From: Clostridium sp. AM34-11AC
GTDB taxonomy: Bacteria; Bacillota; Clostridia; Lachnospirales; Lachnospiraceae
Reading direction: 5' to 3'
Assembly: GCF_003435375.1 (NCBI RefSeq)
Contig: NZ_QWGL01000006.1
Span: 1,289 to 65,288 of the forward strand
DNA length: 64,000 nucleotides
The position numbers were made by a program, and so were the translations under genes. Below are positions 1 to 8,568 of the stretch, one piece after another (position 1 is the first letter of the stretch; each line of letters opens with the position of its first letter). Below the pieces are notes generated by a model. The model saw only the letters and a program-made list of their open reading frames with translations. It ran no database searches and had not been told where the DNA came from.

Positions 1-2322
1 GCCACAAGTGTTACAAAAAAGCTTGACCACAACACAGATTTTCTGCGGCAGTTCCTTAACAATCGTAATAACGCCTGTTACCATGGCGTTCATTACCTCT
101 TTGGCTTTCGTAAGCATATTGTTACCCCACGTAGCCACTCTGGTTACTGCGCTTACTATACTGTTCCAGATTTTAGCAGGCGTTTCTTTCACAATCGTTA
201 CAATGTTCGTAAGCATTGTGTTCATTACTTCTTTGGCTTTGGTCTGCATATTTGCGCCCCACGTAGCCACTCTGGTTACTGCGCTTACTATACTGTTCCA
301 GATTTTCTGCGGCAGCTCCTTAACAATATCTATAACTTTCGTTACAAAACCTGTTATAACTGTGCCGCCTTTTTCCTGCATATTTGCGCCCCACTCTGCT
401 ATTTTCTCAACGCCCGCAGCGATTGCCTGCGGTATCAGAGTAGGTAGCTCTTTTATTTTATTTATGATTGTCGTTACCAGCTTGCCTGCCGCCGTCAAAA
501 TCTTAGGCAGCCCCGTAATCAGTCCTGTTACAATGGCTGCTATAATCTGCGGTATGGCTGCGATTAAAAGCGGTATTGCATCTATGATGCCGTCAATCAA
601 TGCAACTATAATATCGCCCGCACTTTCAATAATAAGCGGTATGCCCTCAACCAGTGCATTTATGATAGCCGTTATGATTTCCGGCAGTGCCTCAATCAGT
701 ACAGGCAGCGCTGCTACCAGCCCCTGTGCCAGCCCCGTAAGCAGCTGTAATGCTGCTGTAATCAGCAACGGTATATTTTCTATCAGCATGGTTACAATGT
801 TCGTAACCACCGTTACGATTGTTGGCAGCAATGTAGGTAATGCTTGTGCGATACCTTGCGCCAATTCCGTAATAATCTGTACGCCTGCCTCTAAAAGCTG
901 CGGTAATATAGTAAGCAGCGTATCTATGATTGTCGGTATAATCTGCCCGATTATGCTTATCATTTCCGGCAGCATTCCAACCAGCGTATTAAGCAAGTCC
1001 TGTACGCCGCTCATTAAAGGCGGTAATAACTCCTGTATAACCTGTGGTATATACGTTGCAAGCTGCTCTACGATTTCTCCCAGTCCGCTTACCAGCCTCG
1101 GCACTGTTTCTATTACCCTCGGTGCTATATTCCCTACCACTGTTACAATACTGTCTACCAGATTGCTTGTAAGCTGTGAGAAATTCGCCTCGCTGTCTGC
1201 CATTCCAGCTACCCAGTTGTCCCACGCTGAACTCATAGAACTAACCGAACCCTCTATTGTTGTACTTGCCTCTTTTGCCGTTGTCCCTGTTATGCCCATT
1301 TCCGTCTGTACGACGTGAATAGCGTCTACAACGTCTGAATATGATGAAATATCATACTTAATGCCGGATAGCTTGCTTGCATCATCAAGCAGTCGCTGCA
1401 TTTCCTCTTTTGTACCGCCATATCCCAGTTTTAAGTTATCCAGCATGGTATAATTCTGCTTTGCAAAACCGTTATAGGCGTTCTGTATAAGCGATATATC
1501 AGTACCCATTTTATTTGCATTGTCTGACATATCCGTAATTGCCACGTTTGCCTTTTCTGCTGCCGCTGCCGTGTCATTATTCATACTGGCAAGCAGCGAC
1601 GCTGAAAAGCTGGTAACTGTTTCCATGTACTCATTTGCAGACATTCCGGCTGTTTTATATGCGTCGTTTGCATAACCAACAACCGTATCAGACGACGTTT
1701 TGAAAAGAGTTTCTACACCGCCTACAAGCTGTTCCTGTGCTGCGTATCCCTCTATCGCTTTTGTGGTAAGCGCTCCTATGGCTGTTGCCGCTCCCGCAAC
1801 TGCTGCCGCCGTCGCCGCTGCTGCTGCTTTAAGCGCTGTACCCATTCCGCTTAGCACGCTTGTAAATCCAGAAAATTTCCCCTTTGCGTCGTCTGCCTGT
1901 TCCCCGCTGTCTTTTATTTCCTTTCCCATTTCGTCAGCGGCTTTTTCTGCTTTTTCCATTTCGTCAGTCGTTTTGCCTAATTCCTGCTCTGTCTTTACAA
2001 GCGCTGCTTTCTGGTAATTTAACTGGGTTTCAAGTTTTTTACTTTCTTCGCTATTGTCTCCTGTTGCTTTGCGACATTTTTCTAAGGCCGCCTCGGTTTC
2101 TTTTACCTTTTTTGCCTGCTCGTCGTATGTTTTCTGTAGTACCGCCTGCTTTGCTTTCAGCGCATCTACGCTGCTTGCATTGTCCTTATATTCAGCCGTT
2201 ACAAGTTTCATTTCAGAATTAAGCACTTTAAGGGTGCTGTTAATTTCCTTGCAGGCTGCTTTATACTCTGCCTCTCCGTCAAAACTTAACCTTGTTTTGA
2301 CGTTCTGCGTCTTATCTGCCAT
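1..2322 (-). CDS. Phage tail tape measure protein (partial, C-terminus outside window)
   Basis: The protein sets tail length and helps DNA ejection. The frame is open from ATG at 2322 to the window edge (774 codons seen). Residues 1-110 are a charged coiled coil. An Ala/Gly-rich hydrophobic stretch follows, then a region with the pattern SSAWDNWVAGMAD, typical of tape-measure proteins. The rest is Ile/Leu/Pro-rich amphipathic helices (PTIIDTLL, PLLIAAIPQII) ending in 44-residue repeats containing RVATWGANM. The start is supported by its position directly after the tail-chaperone genes. The last dozen codons at the window edge diverge from the repeat pattern. Confidence 0.93.
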   Translation of the reverse strand, partial: MADKTQNVKTRLSFDGEAEYKAACKEINSTLKVLNSEMKLVTAEYKDNASSVDALKAKQAVLQKTYDEQAKKVKETEAALEKCRKATGDNSEESKKLETQLNYQKAALVKTEQELGKTTDEMEKAEKAADEMGKEIKDSGEQADDAKGKFSGFTSVLSGMGTALKAAAAATAAAVAGAATAIGALTTKAIEGYAAQEQLVGGVETLFKTSSDTVVGYANDAYKTAGMSANEYMETVTSFSASLLASMNNDTAAAAEKANVAITDMSDNANKMGTDISLIQNAYNGFAKQNYTMLDNLKLGYGGTKEEMQRLLDDASKLSGIKYDISSYSDVVDAIHVVQTEMGITGTTAKEASTTIEGSVSSMSSAWDNWVAGMADSEANFSQLTSNLVDSIVTVVGNIAPRVIETVPRLVSGLGEIVEQLATYIPQVIQELLPPLMSGVQDLLNTLVGMLPEMISIIGQIIPTIIDTLLTILPQLLEAGVQIITELAQGIAQALPTLLPTIVTVVTNIVTMLIENIPLLITAALQLLTGLAQGLVAALPVLIEALPEIITAIINALVEGIPLIIESAGDIIVALIDGIIDAIPLLIAAIPQIIAAIVTGLITGLPKILTAAGKLVTTIINKIKELPTLIPQAIAAGVEKIAEWGANMQEKGGTVITGFVTKVIDIVKELPQKIWNSIVSAVTRVATWGANMQTKAKEVMNTMLTNIVTIVKETPAKIWNSIVSAVTRVATWGNNMLTKAKEVMNAMVTGVITIVKELPQKICVVVKLFCNTCG
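125..392 (-). repeat. 132-bp direct repeats inside the tape-measure gene
   Basis: A block of about 50 bp beginning CCCCACGTAGCCACTC occurs at 125-174 and again identically at 257-306. A weaker third copy starts at 389. The period is 132 bp, which is 44 codons, so the frame is kept. The repeat continues in diverged form toward position 1. In-frame expansion or loss of such units changes tail length in siphoviruses. Confidence 0.85.
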
Positions 2323-2324
2323 AA

Positions 2325-2558
2325 TCAAAAGCCCCCTAACGCTATGTCTATATCGTCCATGTTTTCTGTAGCTGCTGGTGTTCCCGCCTGTTCCTGTCGG
2401 AAAATGTGCGGGTTATATTCCTTGTGATATTTAAACAGTGTCGTTATCTGGTATGGTGTTTTTCTCCACGCCTCACGTTCCCTGTATCTCAAAAGCACTA
2501 CTGCAATATACAAAAGCCGTGCAGTATCTAATTTTCCTGCACGGCTGTCCTGTTTCCC
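2325..2558 (-). CDS. Tail assembly chaperone -1 frameshift extension (gpT-like)
   Basis: In the -1 frame relative to the short chaperone, an open frame runs without a start codon from before the slip site through residues reading KLDTARLLYIAVVLLRYR to a stop at 2325. Slippage on G GGA AAC at 2558-2552 would give a fusion of about 202 residues (127 from frame 0 plus about 75). The pattern RYREREAWRKTPYQI, followed by a short linker to the tape-measure start, resembles T-domains of siphovirus G-T chaperones. The ATG at 2513 is inside this frame, so independent translation is possible but less likely. Confidence 0.75.
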   Translation of the reverse strand, partial: GKQDSRAGKLDTARLLYIAVVLLRYREREAWRKTPYQITTLFKYHKEYNPHIFRQEQAGTPAATENMDDIDIALGGF

Positions 2559-2932
2559 TCTTCTGTTGTTTCTTCTCCGTCGTTTTCGTTCTCTGTGTCG
2601 CTGTTGTCTCCCGCAGTTCCTCTGTAGAACGATTTAAAAATAGCGTTCTGTACTTCCTGCAAATTTCCTGCGTGTATCAGTCTGCCTACCCTCTTCTCTT
2701 CAAGCAGCTGGGCGTTTTCGTCCTCTGCTAAAAGTGCCTCGTTAATAAGCAGCGTAAGTAACCACCTTGTATCTTTAAAAAGGTTTGGGTTATCTTTATT
2801 GAATACCTCACTTAATTTGTCGTAGCCCCCAAACTTTTCCTGCACTTCGTCTAATGCGTTCAGCGAAAAAAGTAAACCATATTCTTTGCCGTTCAGCTCT
2901 ACGGGAAAAGCCCCGCTCTTTAATGCTCCCAT
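2528..2932 (-). CDS. Phage tail assembly chaperone, short form (gpG-like)
   Basis: A 134-residue acidic protein encoded between the major tail protein and the tape measure, the standard site for tail assembly chaperones. It begins MGALKSGAFPVELNGKEY and has helical segments around ALDEVQEKF and RWLLTLLINEALL. Its tail (residues 105-134) is rich in Glu, Asp, Asn and Thr. Near its 3' end the heptamer GGGAAAC (minus strand, 2558-2552) is in the phase required for -1 slippage. A longer product sharing this N-terminus is therefore likely, as with lambda G and GT. Family assignment rests on position and size more than on sequence. Confidence 0.8.
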   Translation of the reverse strand: MGALKSGAFPVELNGKEYGLLFSLNALDEVQEKFGGYDKLSEVFNKDNPNLFKDTRWLLTLLINEALLAEDENAQLLEEKRVGRLIHAGNLQEVQNAIFKSFYRGTAGDNSDTENENDGEETTEEGNRTAVQEN

Positions 2933-2981
2933 GATATAAAATTAAGGCGCAGCCCATGCTACGCCTCTCTCCTTTCCTGTT

Positions 2982-3545
2982 TTATACACTTTCCATTGCT
3001 GCTGCCTTTTCCGGCACTGCTGTAAACCACGTTTTAGCCGCTGCGCTTTCCTCTGTTCCCACAAAGTCTGCTTTCCACAAGTTATCTTTCTTTCTTGTTG
3101 TAAAAGATGCCTCAATGTCCGGCGTGTTAAACTTGATACTCTCGCCCTTTGTTTCGTACTTTTCAGACGGTACTTTAAATTTTGCTTTAAGCAGCCATAC
3201 GTAACGGTATTTACCACCCGTTTTCTTAGCTCTGAACCCTACAGCAACATACGGCGGCTCGTCCTCTTTTCCCGCCCATACTACGCTGTTCTTATCTACT
3301 GCCTGCCCCAGCAGCTCTGCCAGCACTTCCGGCGTAAGGTCTTTAATTCCCAGCTTAAGCGTTCCGCTTGCAAACTCCGTGACGCTCTCGCTTAATGTGT
3401 CGTCTGCATACAAGCTGCCGTCTGCTGTCTTTACGGATAAATCAGCGCTCATTGCCTCTGCCATTTTCTTAGGTGTCCCGTAGCTCTCTGCTCCGTCTGC
3501 CTCTGTGCATACGGCGTAATATAAATCTTTCAGTCCCAGTGTCAT
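2982..3545 (-). CDS. Major tail protein (phi13-type)
   Basis: A 187-residue tail-tube subunit. The N-terminus TLGLKDLYYAVCTEADG and the central GTLKLGIKDLTPEVLAELLG, followed by VAVGFRAKKTGGKYRYVWLLK, fit the phi13-family major tail protein pattern common in Firmicutes siphoviruses. The length matches that family (about 180-200 residues). It lies between the tail-completion genes and the tail chaperones, as expected. The start ATG at 3545 is the first in-frame one after the upstream stop. Confidence 0.88.
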   Translation of the reverse strand: MTLGLKDLYYAVCTEADGAESYGTPKKMAEAMSADLSVKTADGSLYADDTLSESVTEFASGTLKLGIKDLTPEVLAELLGQAVDKNSVVWAGKEDEPPYVAVGFRAKKTGGKYRYVWLLKAKFKVPSEKYETKGESIKFNTPDIEASFTTRKKDNLWKADFVGTEESAAAKTWFTAVPEKAAAMESV

Positions 3546-3552
3546 TGTTTAA

Positions 3553-3879
3553 TCACTCCTCTTTCAAAATCTCGACTGTGATAGGCACTAACCAGTACCC
3601 CGTTTCTGTTTCGTAGCTTTCTGCGTCTATGCTGTTGATATAAACGCCTGCTTCTTTCAATACCTCTTTTGTCTTATCAAGCTGCGCCTCAAAATCGCCC
3701 TTATGGAAAAGCGTAACTCTATACATTTCCCTGCGCTCTTTCTCTTCGTCGTCTGCATTTACCGCAGGCGTACCCAGCAGCCGCAGAAACGTATAATATG
3801 CGTCTGGCTTATCCCGTCCAGTGTAAACGCCTCTCTGGGCTGGCAACCCTGCGCTTTCTAAAATCTCCTGTATACTCAT
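3553..3879 (-). CDS. Phage tail completion or terminator-like protein
   Basis: A 108-residue protein starting MSIQEILESAGLPAQRGVYTG, with YYTFLRLLG and a C-terminal beta-rich half ending WLVPITVEILKEE. Size, position just upstream of the major tail protein, and the overlapping start with the HK97 gp10-like gene (ATGA-type overlap at 3876-3879) point to a tail terminator or tail-completion protein. Sequence alone does not settle the family. Confidence 0.65.
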   Translation of the reverse strand: MSIQEILESAGLPAQRGVYTGRDKPDAYYTFLRLLGTPAVNADDEEKERREMYRVTLFHKGDFEAQLDKTKEVLKEAGVYINSIDAESYETETGYWLVPITVEILKEE

Positions 3880-4307
3880 TCGCCTGTTTCACTCTCCCAT
3901 ATACTGCGCTGTGCCTCTACCACCTTTTCGTGCGCCTTTTCGTTTGCCACTGTCATATAAGGGCGTGCAGCGTGGCTACTTGTGCCGTACTCTGCCACAA
4001 AGCCGATTGTTGCATAGCGCACCTTGCTTTTATCTCCTTTTCTGTCGTTTCCATGCTTTGCCCGTCCCTGTGGGTATATCTCTACGTATTTCTCCGTATC
4101 GTCGCCCTTTACGTCCGTAGCTTTTATGGAATTGATAAAACCGCCCGTTTCATTCAGTCCCATTGCCTGTGCCTCTGCTCTCTGTGCCTCTATCAGCACA
4201 TCAGCACCAGCTTTAAGCATTTTGGGGACTGCCTCAACTGTAGCCGCCTCTCTCCGGCTGAAAGCGTCTATAATATCTTCCAGCCCGACTGTGTTAAACT
4301 CTCCCAT
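3876..4307 (-). CDS. HK97 gp10-like neck or tail-completion protein
   Basis: A 143-residue protein. An N-terminal helical part (LEDIIDAFSRREAATVEAVPKML) is followed by a region with TGGFINSIKATDV and then VRYATIGFVAEYGTSSHAARPYM. The last motif (an EYGT, then RPFM-like segment) is characteristic of the HK97 gp10 family of morphogenesis proteins that join head and tail. The gene overlaps the next by four bases. Confidence 0.85.
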   Translation of the reverse strand: MGEFNTVGLEDIIDAFSRREAATVEAVPKMLKAGADVLIEAQRAEAQAMGLNETGGFINSIKATDVKGDDTEKYVEIYPQGRAKHGNDRKGDKSKVRYATIGFVAEYGTSSHAARPYMTVANEKAHEKVVEAQRSIWESETGE

Positions 4308-4309
4308 GC

Positions 4310-4633
4310 TTACACCTCGTTTCTGTGGCGTAAATCTGTAAGCGTAAGCTCTATGGTGTCTGTTCCTGTATCGTAGGTCTTAAGTACAAAATAGCGCCGC
4401 CCGTTTACTTCTACTACGTCCTCGCCGCCATAATCTGCCTTGTGTACCTCGTACTTTGCCTCTACCAATTTTCCTGTCTGCTGGCTCTTAAAATATTCAC
4501 TGTACCCTACTGATTTTTTGTTACAGAATACAGTGCGGGTGCTTTCTTCCGGCTTTACTGCAAAGCCGTTTTTATTTACCCTGTTTTCTGCTGTTGTTTC
4601 TGCAATAAGTGTTAATTCGTCCAGCCACTCCAC
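4310..4633 (-). CDS. Head-tail joining (head closure) protein
   Basis: A protein of about 107 residues between the connector and the gp10-like gene, the usual site of the head-closure or stopper protein. It contains VFCNKKSVGYSEYFKSQ and ends in a beta-rich segment with VEVNGRRYFVLKTYDTG, a pattern seen in head-tail joining proteins. The start is uncertain. No ATG lies near the upstream stop at 4638; GTG at 4633 (residues MEWLDELTLIAE) is chosen, with GTG at 4648 as the alternative overlapping start. Confidence 0.72.
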   Translation of the reverse strand: MEWLDELTLIAETTAENRVNKNGFAVKPEESTRTVFCNKKSVGYSEYFKSQQTGKLVEAKYEVHKADYGGEDVVEVNGRRYFVLKTYDTGTDTIELTLTDLRHRNEV

Positions 4634-4637
4634 CGCT

Positions 4638-4982
4638 TTACACCCCACTTTCTGTGCTGTTGGTGTCCGTTTCGGACACTTGCGGCGCTGTGTTGTATTC
4701 TGCTGATAAAGATAAGCGCATTTTAAGTGCGTCGTATAACTTTCTAAATTGTTCCGCAGCATTGTTAAAACCAAACTCTGCCTTGCAATACAGTGTAATT
4801 GCTCTGATAATCAACCCGTCTGTCTCTTTTATCACTTTTACGCCGTCGTTTTTCATATCAGCTTTGCAGGCGGCTATACAGTCGTTTATTTCCTCTGTGA
4901 TTTTCTCACTGGTGCTGCTGATACGCAGCGCCGCCCGCATTTTCTCGGTTAATGTTGTGGTATCTGCTGCCATAGCCTGCAC
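4638..4982 (-). CDS. Head-tail connector protein (gp6-like)
   Basis: A 114-residue mostly helical protein (LTEKMRAALRISSTSEKITEEINDCIAACKADMKN, then IIRAITLYCKAEFGFNN). Helical connector proteins of this size lie just after the capsid gene in HK97-like phages. The C-terminal residues VSETDTNSTESGV are encoded over a perfect palindrome at 4663-4679 that recurs in the parB gene, so both proteins end in nearly the same tail. Confidence 0.78.
   Translation of the reverse strand: MQAMAADTTTLTEKMRAALRISSTSEKITEEINDCIAACKADMKNDGVKVIKETDGLIIRAITLYCKAEFGFNNAAEQFRKLYDALKMRLSLSAEYNTAPQVSETDTNSTESGV
4663..4679. repeat. 17-bp palindrome GTGTCCGTTTCGGACAC, copy 1
   Basis: A perfect inverted repeat of 7 bp with a TTT centre, inside the 3' end of the connector gene. 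The same 17 bp occur once more in the window, at 12,932-12,948 inside the 3' end of parB. Two exact copies of a 17-bp palindrome in 22 kb are not expected by chance. A ParB-binding site (parS-like) or a phage operator is the simplest guess. Confidence 0.6.
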
Positions 4983-4990
4983 CCTCTTTC

Positions 4991-5371
4991 TTACTCTTCT
5001 ATTACTGCTGCTACGCCTGCCTCTTCCAGAACTGCTGCACGTTCTCTGCTTACTGCGTATTCGTCCCCAGTATCCTTAATCTGGTTTAATTCCTTGTCAA
5101 GGAAACGGCGCTGTGCTTTTACTTTTACAAGCTCTGTGGCTGCCTCTTCCTCTTCGGCTTTAGCTGCTGCCTCTGCTGCCGCCTCTTCCGCTGCTCTTTT
5201 ATCCTCTTCTGTAAGCTCGCTTTCGTCCGGTATGTCTACCTCAACCGCTGCGCAGCGTGTAGCAATTTCTTTCTTTGTTCCCTCTGCATCTACACCCAGC
5301 TGCTTTGCCAGTTCCTGTAAATCTTCTTTCTTGTAGCTTTCCAGTTCTTTAGCGTCTAAATACCCTTTCAT
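4991..5371 (-). CDS. Capsid-adjacent protein with SAP/Rho-N-like domain
   Basis: A 126-residue acidic protein. Residues 5-45 (ELESYKKEDLQELAKQLGVD, then KKEIATRC) resemble the SAP or Rho N-terminal helix-extended-helix fold that often appears in small proteins coded after phage capsid genes. A Glu/Ala-rich helix follows (residues 55-95), then a short terminal domain. The exact structural role is not known. The start at 5371 lies 6 bases after the motif GAAAGCGAGG, used as a Shine-Dalgarno sequence. Confidence 0.7.
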   Translation of the reverse strand: MKGYLDAKELESYKKEDLQELAKQLGVDAEGTKKEIATRCAAVEVDIPDESELTEEDKRAAEEAAAEAAAKAEEEEAATELVKVKAQRRFLDKELNQIKDTGDEYAVSRERAAVLEEAGVAAVIEE

Positions 5372-5388
5372 GGTCTACCTCGCTTTCT

Positions 5389-5416
5389 GGCAGCCAGTGT
5401 TTATACACCAGCTGCC
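5389..5416 (-). other. Hairpin between capsid and downstream gene
   Basis: GGCAGC and GCTGCC form a stem around an inner GTGT/ACAC pairing in the short gap after the capsid stop. There is no T-run, so it does not look like a terminator. A hairpin here could stabilise or delimit the highly expressed capsid mRNA. Confidence 0.4.
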
Positions 5417-5423
5417 TTGTTAA

Positions 5424-6656
5424 TTACACTGCCTCGATTTTCTTTACAACTACAAGGCTGTTTTTGTCTACTACCTTGCCGTCTACAAGCATAATGCCCT
5501 TTGTAATCTGGTCGTCTGTGTCGTTGTCCTCATACTTCTTTACGCCCATAGAGTAGTTTGTATTAAGCACGTAGTCCTTGAAATTGAAAAGGAATGCAAA
5601 AATTGTATCTTTCGCAAGTGCTGCGCTGTAGCTTGCTACGTAATCGCAGAGTACAACTGTTCTGCCTAAAAGCGTTCTCTCCGGCTTTCCAGATGTTCCA
5701 TAGTTCACTTTTGCGATAGGCTGCCCGTTCTTATCTGTCATGCCTACATACTCCATAAAGGTCTTTTTACTCATGCACCACACAGCGCCATTTTCATAAG
5801 CCATAGGTAAAGCACCCTCTGCCTTAATCAAATCACTGTAAGACGGTGCGGCGCTCTCGATTGTCTGCCCGTCGGCTGGTGTCTCTGCTAAAATTCCTTT
5901 CGGTTTTCCTGTTCCGTTTCCGTCAATGATTGCCTGCTCTAACGCTTTTGTCATTGCCTCAACAATATTGTTAATAAGCAGTGTTTCAAAAGCGCTGATT
6001 GCCATTGTATCTACTTCCAGAGATACGGCTACTGCACAGCGCAACTTATGGTATGCAAAAGTAATCATTCCGTCTTTTGCAATATTCTTTTTCTGCTTGT
6101 CGCTGCCTGCTCCCTCATTTACCCATGTTGCAGTAGGCTTTACAGTAGATACGGGGATAGAAACGCCGCCCTTGTATGCAGTTCTGGTTACAAGGGCTAA
6201 AATCATACCTGTGCTTTCCAGCTTTTCTACAATCTGGTTAAGCACTGTGGTAGGGATAACTGCGCCTACGTCTGTGCTTTTGCTTACCGCATCTGCTCTG
6301 TACTCTTTCGGCAGCGCCTCGCCTCTGCATACATATTTCATAAATGCTTTGCGGTATTCCATGCTGCCGTATTTGTCGTCGTTATCGCCCTCGCCAGCTG
6401 CTCCCTTGAAATTTCTAAGCACTCTCTGCTGTCCGCTGCCGTCTCCCTCTCCGTCGCCTACGCTTTCGCCTGCTGCAATTCTCGCAAGCAGTGCGCTACG
6501 CTTTTCTGCTGCTGCCTTAATTGCCGCTCTCTCTTCCTGTAAAGCTGTTACCTCATTCTCCAGCGCTGTAATTTCTTCCTCTTTCAGCTCCGCTGCTCTT
6601 GTGGTAAGCTCGTTTTTAATTGCTGCTAATCTTTCCTCAATTTCTTTTAATCTCAT
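5424..6656 (-). CDS. Major capsid protein (HK97 fold)
   Basis: A 410-residue capsid subunit. Residues 1-70 are a Lys/Glu-rich coiled coil (the delta or scaffold domain, LKEIEERLAAIKNELTTRAAEL) normally removed by the prohead protease encoded next to it. The mature part has typical HK97-family segments: AVIPTTVLNQIVEKLE, WVNEGAGSDKQK, DMAISAFETLLINNIVEAM, then a GNGTGKPKGILAE turn and MSKKTFMEYVG. Length and neighbours (protease and portal upstream) agree with the family. Confidence 0.96.
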   Translation of the reverse strand: MRLKEIEERLAAIKNELTTRAAELKEEEITALENEVTALQEERAAIKAAAEKRSALLARIAAGESVGDGEGDGSGQQRVLRNFKGAAGEGDNDDKYGSMEYRKAFMKYVCRGEALPKEYRADAVSKSTDVGAVIPTTVLNQIVEKLESTGMILALVTRTAYKGGVSIPVSTVKPTATWVNEGAGSDKQKKNIAKDGMITFAYHKLRCAVAVSLEVDTMAISAFETLLINNIVEAMTKALEQAIIDGNGTGKPKGILAETPADGQTIESAAPSYSDLIKAEGALPMAYENGAVWCMSKKTFMEYVGMTDKNGQPIAKVNYGTSGKPERTLLGRTVVLCDYVASYSAALAKDTIFAFLFNFKDYVLNTNYSMGVKKYEDNDTDDQITKGIMLVDGKVVDKNSLVVVKKIEAV

Positions 6657-6684
6657 TGTTATGTTTCCTTTCTGGTCTTGGATT

Positions 6685-7281
6685 TTATAAGCTCGCTCTA
6701 ATCTTTAGTATTGCTGCCCGCCTCTTAAGCAACTCCTGCCGCTCCTGCTCGTAACTCCTACTCGCAAAAGCACGGGCGCTTATTTCAGTATCGCCGTTTG
6801 CTGGAATGCTCACGGCTGATACATCATAAACTTTCTTGATTTTCAAAATCGTCCTTGTATGTGTTTCTCTGTCGTAGCTTTCCTCTGCTACGCTAAAAGC
6901 CCATGACATTTTATTTATCATGCCCGCCTCTATGTCTTGGTATAGCCCACGGGCTAAATCTGTCTTGCCTAAATCAGCTGCCACCTTAAGCCCTTTATAG
7001 TCCGGCTGTAAAATCAGTGTCTTATTTGACTGTCTTGCAAATACCCTGCCCTCATGGTCGTACTGCATGATAACGTCGCTCATGTCTGCACCGTCTAAAG
7101 CGTGTGCGTCTATTCTTTCGTAAATCTTTGTGCCGTCCTCAAATTCATACAGCAAATACGGCGTATCAAACGTAGTGGCGTAACCCTCTACGTAATACTC
7201 CGTCTGTATCAATTTCGTTGCACTCTGCGCTGTCAATGGCGCTGCCAGCGCCCTATATTCCCGCTCTTTCTTAATCGGCAT
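6685..7281 (-). CDS. HK97-family prohead maturation protease
   Basis: A 198-residue serine protease that cleaves the capsid scaffold domain. Visible signatures are VEGYATTFDTPYLLYE near the N-terminus, the catalytic His in MQYDHEGRVFAR, the catalytic Ser in NKMSWAFSV, and the conserved YDVSAVSIPAN ending. Its start overlaps the end of the portal gene by 11 bases, suggesting translational coupling. Confidence 0.95.
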   Translation of the reverse strand: MPIKKEREYRALAAPLTAQSATKLIQTEYYVEGYATTFDTPYLLYEFEDGTKIYERIDAHALDGADMSDVIMQYDHEGRVFARQSNKTLILQPDYKGLKVAADLGKTDLARGLYQDIEAGMINKMSWAFSVAEESYDRETHTRTILKIKKVYDVSAVSIPANGDTEISARAFASRSYEQERQELLKRRAAILKIRASL

Positions 7282-8551
7282 TATTTACACCCTCTTTCTC
7301 TCCCAGCCCGCCTGCTGGTTCGCCTGCTGCCGCTGGCGGTGTCTGCTGCGGCTCTGCCTGCTGCCCTGTTGCTATGGGCGCTTGCTGTATAATTATCTGT
7401 GGCTTTCCATTACTGTTTTGCAGTTCGCTTACCTCGGTATACTCTTTGCGGATATAATACTTTTCCCCGTCCTCAACGTGTGCCATGTTCCATATATCCA
7501 TAACGCCGTTTCTGTTCAATAGCGCACGGTCAAAAAGCTGTGTGCTTACACTTAACTTTGTGGCGTTGCTGGCATATTGCAGGCGGTTTGCAGAAAAGAA
7601 AATAGCATTACCGCAAGCTCTTTCTCTCTCGGTAAAACTCATATTTGTCATAACAAGCGATAGCTGTATTGCAAACGGTTCTATTTTCCCCTCGTAGTAA
7701 GCATTCCACGTATTTTCATCAAATTTATTTTGTAAAATATCCATGTTTGTACCAAAATGCGTGCATACATTTTCCTGTATATTCTGCATCTGCAATGCGT
7801 TTGGCGTGTATGGTTTGCTCTCTACCTGTTTCAGCTCACTAAACTTGTTATCATAAATTATCATGCCGCTATCGTTGTCGGCGCTTAAGTTATCCTCGGT
7901 AAAACGCTGTCGCTCTTTCTTTATATCCTCTGGTTTCAACATATTTGCCACTTTTGCCAGAAAGCGGATATTTGCAGAATTTTTGACAGCGTTTATAATT
8001 CCCTCGTTTTGCGTATGTATCAGCTGCATTGTTGGCTTAAGTGTTCTGTTGTCCTCTCCGAAAAGGTCGTCTGTGTATTCAAAGTCTGTCATAATGCCTA
8101 CACGTTCAAACTCTATAGCTCCATGCTCGCCATTTGCAAACAGATACCGTAAATACACCTGCCCTGCTGCCTCTACGACTTCGCAGCGTTGCGCTCTCAA
8201 TGGATACCAGCCACAAAGCCGCCCGTACTCGTCCTCGATAGGTATAATAAAAGCGGTGTGTTCCACCGCTACATACGTTGCCAGACGCTTAATAAATTTT
8301 GTTGTGTCCATAAAATAGTTTGGCTTATGTTGTAGTGTCTTTTCCAGTGACTTAAGGGCGCTGCCCTCAATCTCCGGCTTAAGTTTACTGCAATGTGTCG
8401 CAAAGCTGTTTACTGCCGTTCTGGTTAAATCCATTTCATATACGCCGCCGTTATAACTGGTAAACGTCGGGCTGTATCCGTTCAGCATTTTAAAATAGCT
8501 GTCGATATATCGCAGCTCTTTACCATGAAAAAGATAATCTAAAAATTTCAT
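7271..8551 (-). CDS. Phage portal protein (HK97/SPP1-type)
   Basis: A 426-residue portal subunit forming the DNA-entry ring and head-tail joint. Diagnostic parts: KMLNGYSPTFTSYNGGVYE at the N-terminus, NSFATHCSKLKPEI, the TKFIKRLATYV helix, NSANIRFLAKV, and the crown-proximal stretch with GTNMDILQNKF and FAIQLSLVMTNMSF. The C-terminus (residues 385-426) is Gln/Pro/Ala-rich and likely disordered. It sits between the large terminase and the protease. Confidence 0.94.
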   Translation of the reverse strand: MKFLDYLFHGKELRYIDSYFKMLNGYSPTFTSYNGGVYEMDLTRTAVNSFATHCSKLKPEIEGSALKSLEKTLQHKPNYFMDTTKFIKRLATYVAVEHTAFIIPIEDEYGRLCGWYPLRAQRCEVVEAAGQVYLRYLFANGEHGAIEFERVGIMTDFEYTDDLFGEDNRTLKPTMQLIHTQNEGIINAVKNSANIRFLAKVANMLKPEDIKKERQRFTEDNLSADNDSGMIIYDNKFSELKQVESKPYTPNALQMQNIQENVCTHFGTNMDILQNKFDENTWNAYYEGKIEPFAIQLSLVMTNMSFTERERACGNAIFFSANRLQYASNATKLSVSTQLFDRALLNRNGVMDIWNMAHVEDGEKYYIRKEYTEVSELQNSNGKPQIIIQQAPIATGQQAEPQQTPPAAAGEPAGGLGEKEGVNNAD

Positions 8552-8568
8552 GCCGTTTACTCTCCTTT

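Noticed and set aside
125..392. CRISPR-like regular repeats
   Set aside because: The repeat unit is 132 bp, in frame inside a gene, with no short spacers. No CRISPR array or cas gene was seen anywhere in the window.
8..1318. A 436-codon plus-strand ORF across the tape-measure region
   Set aside because: It is the antisense of the tape-measure gene. The minus frame has coherent protein features and neighbours, while the plus frame shows only low-complexity Ser/Thr/Ile strings mirroring the repeats.
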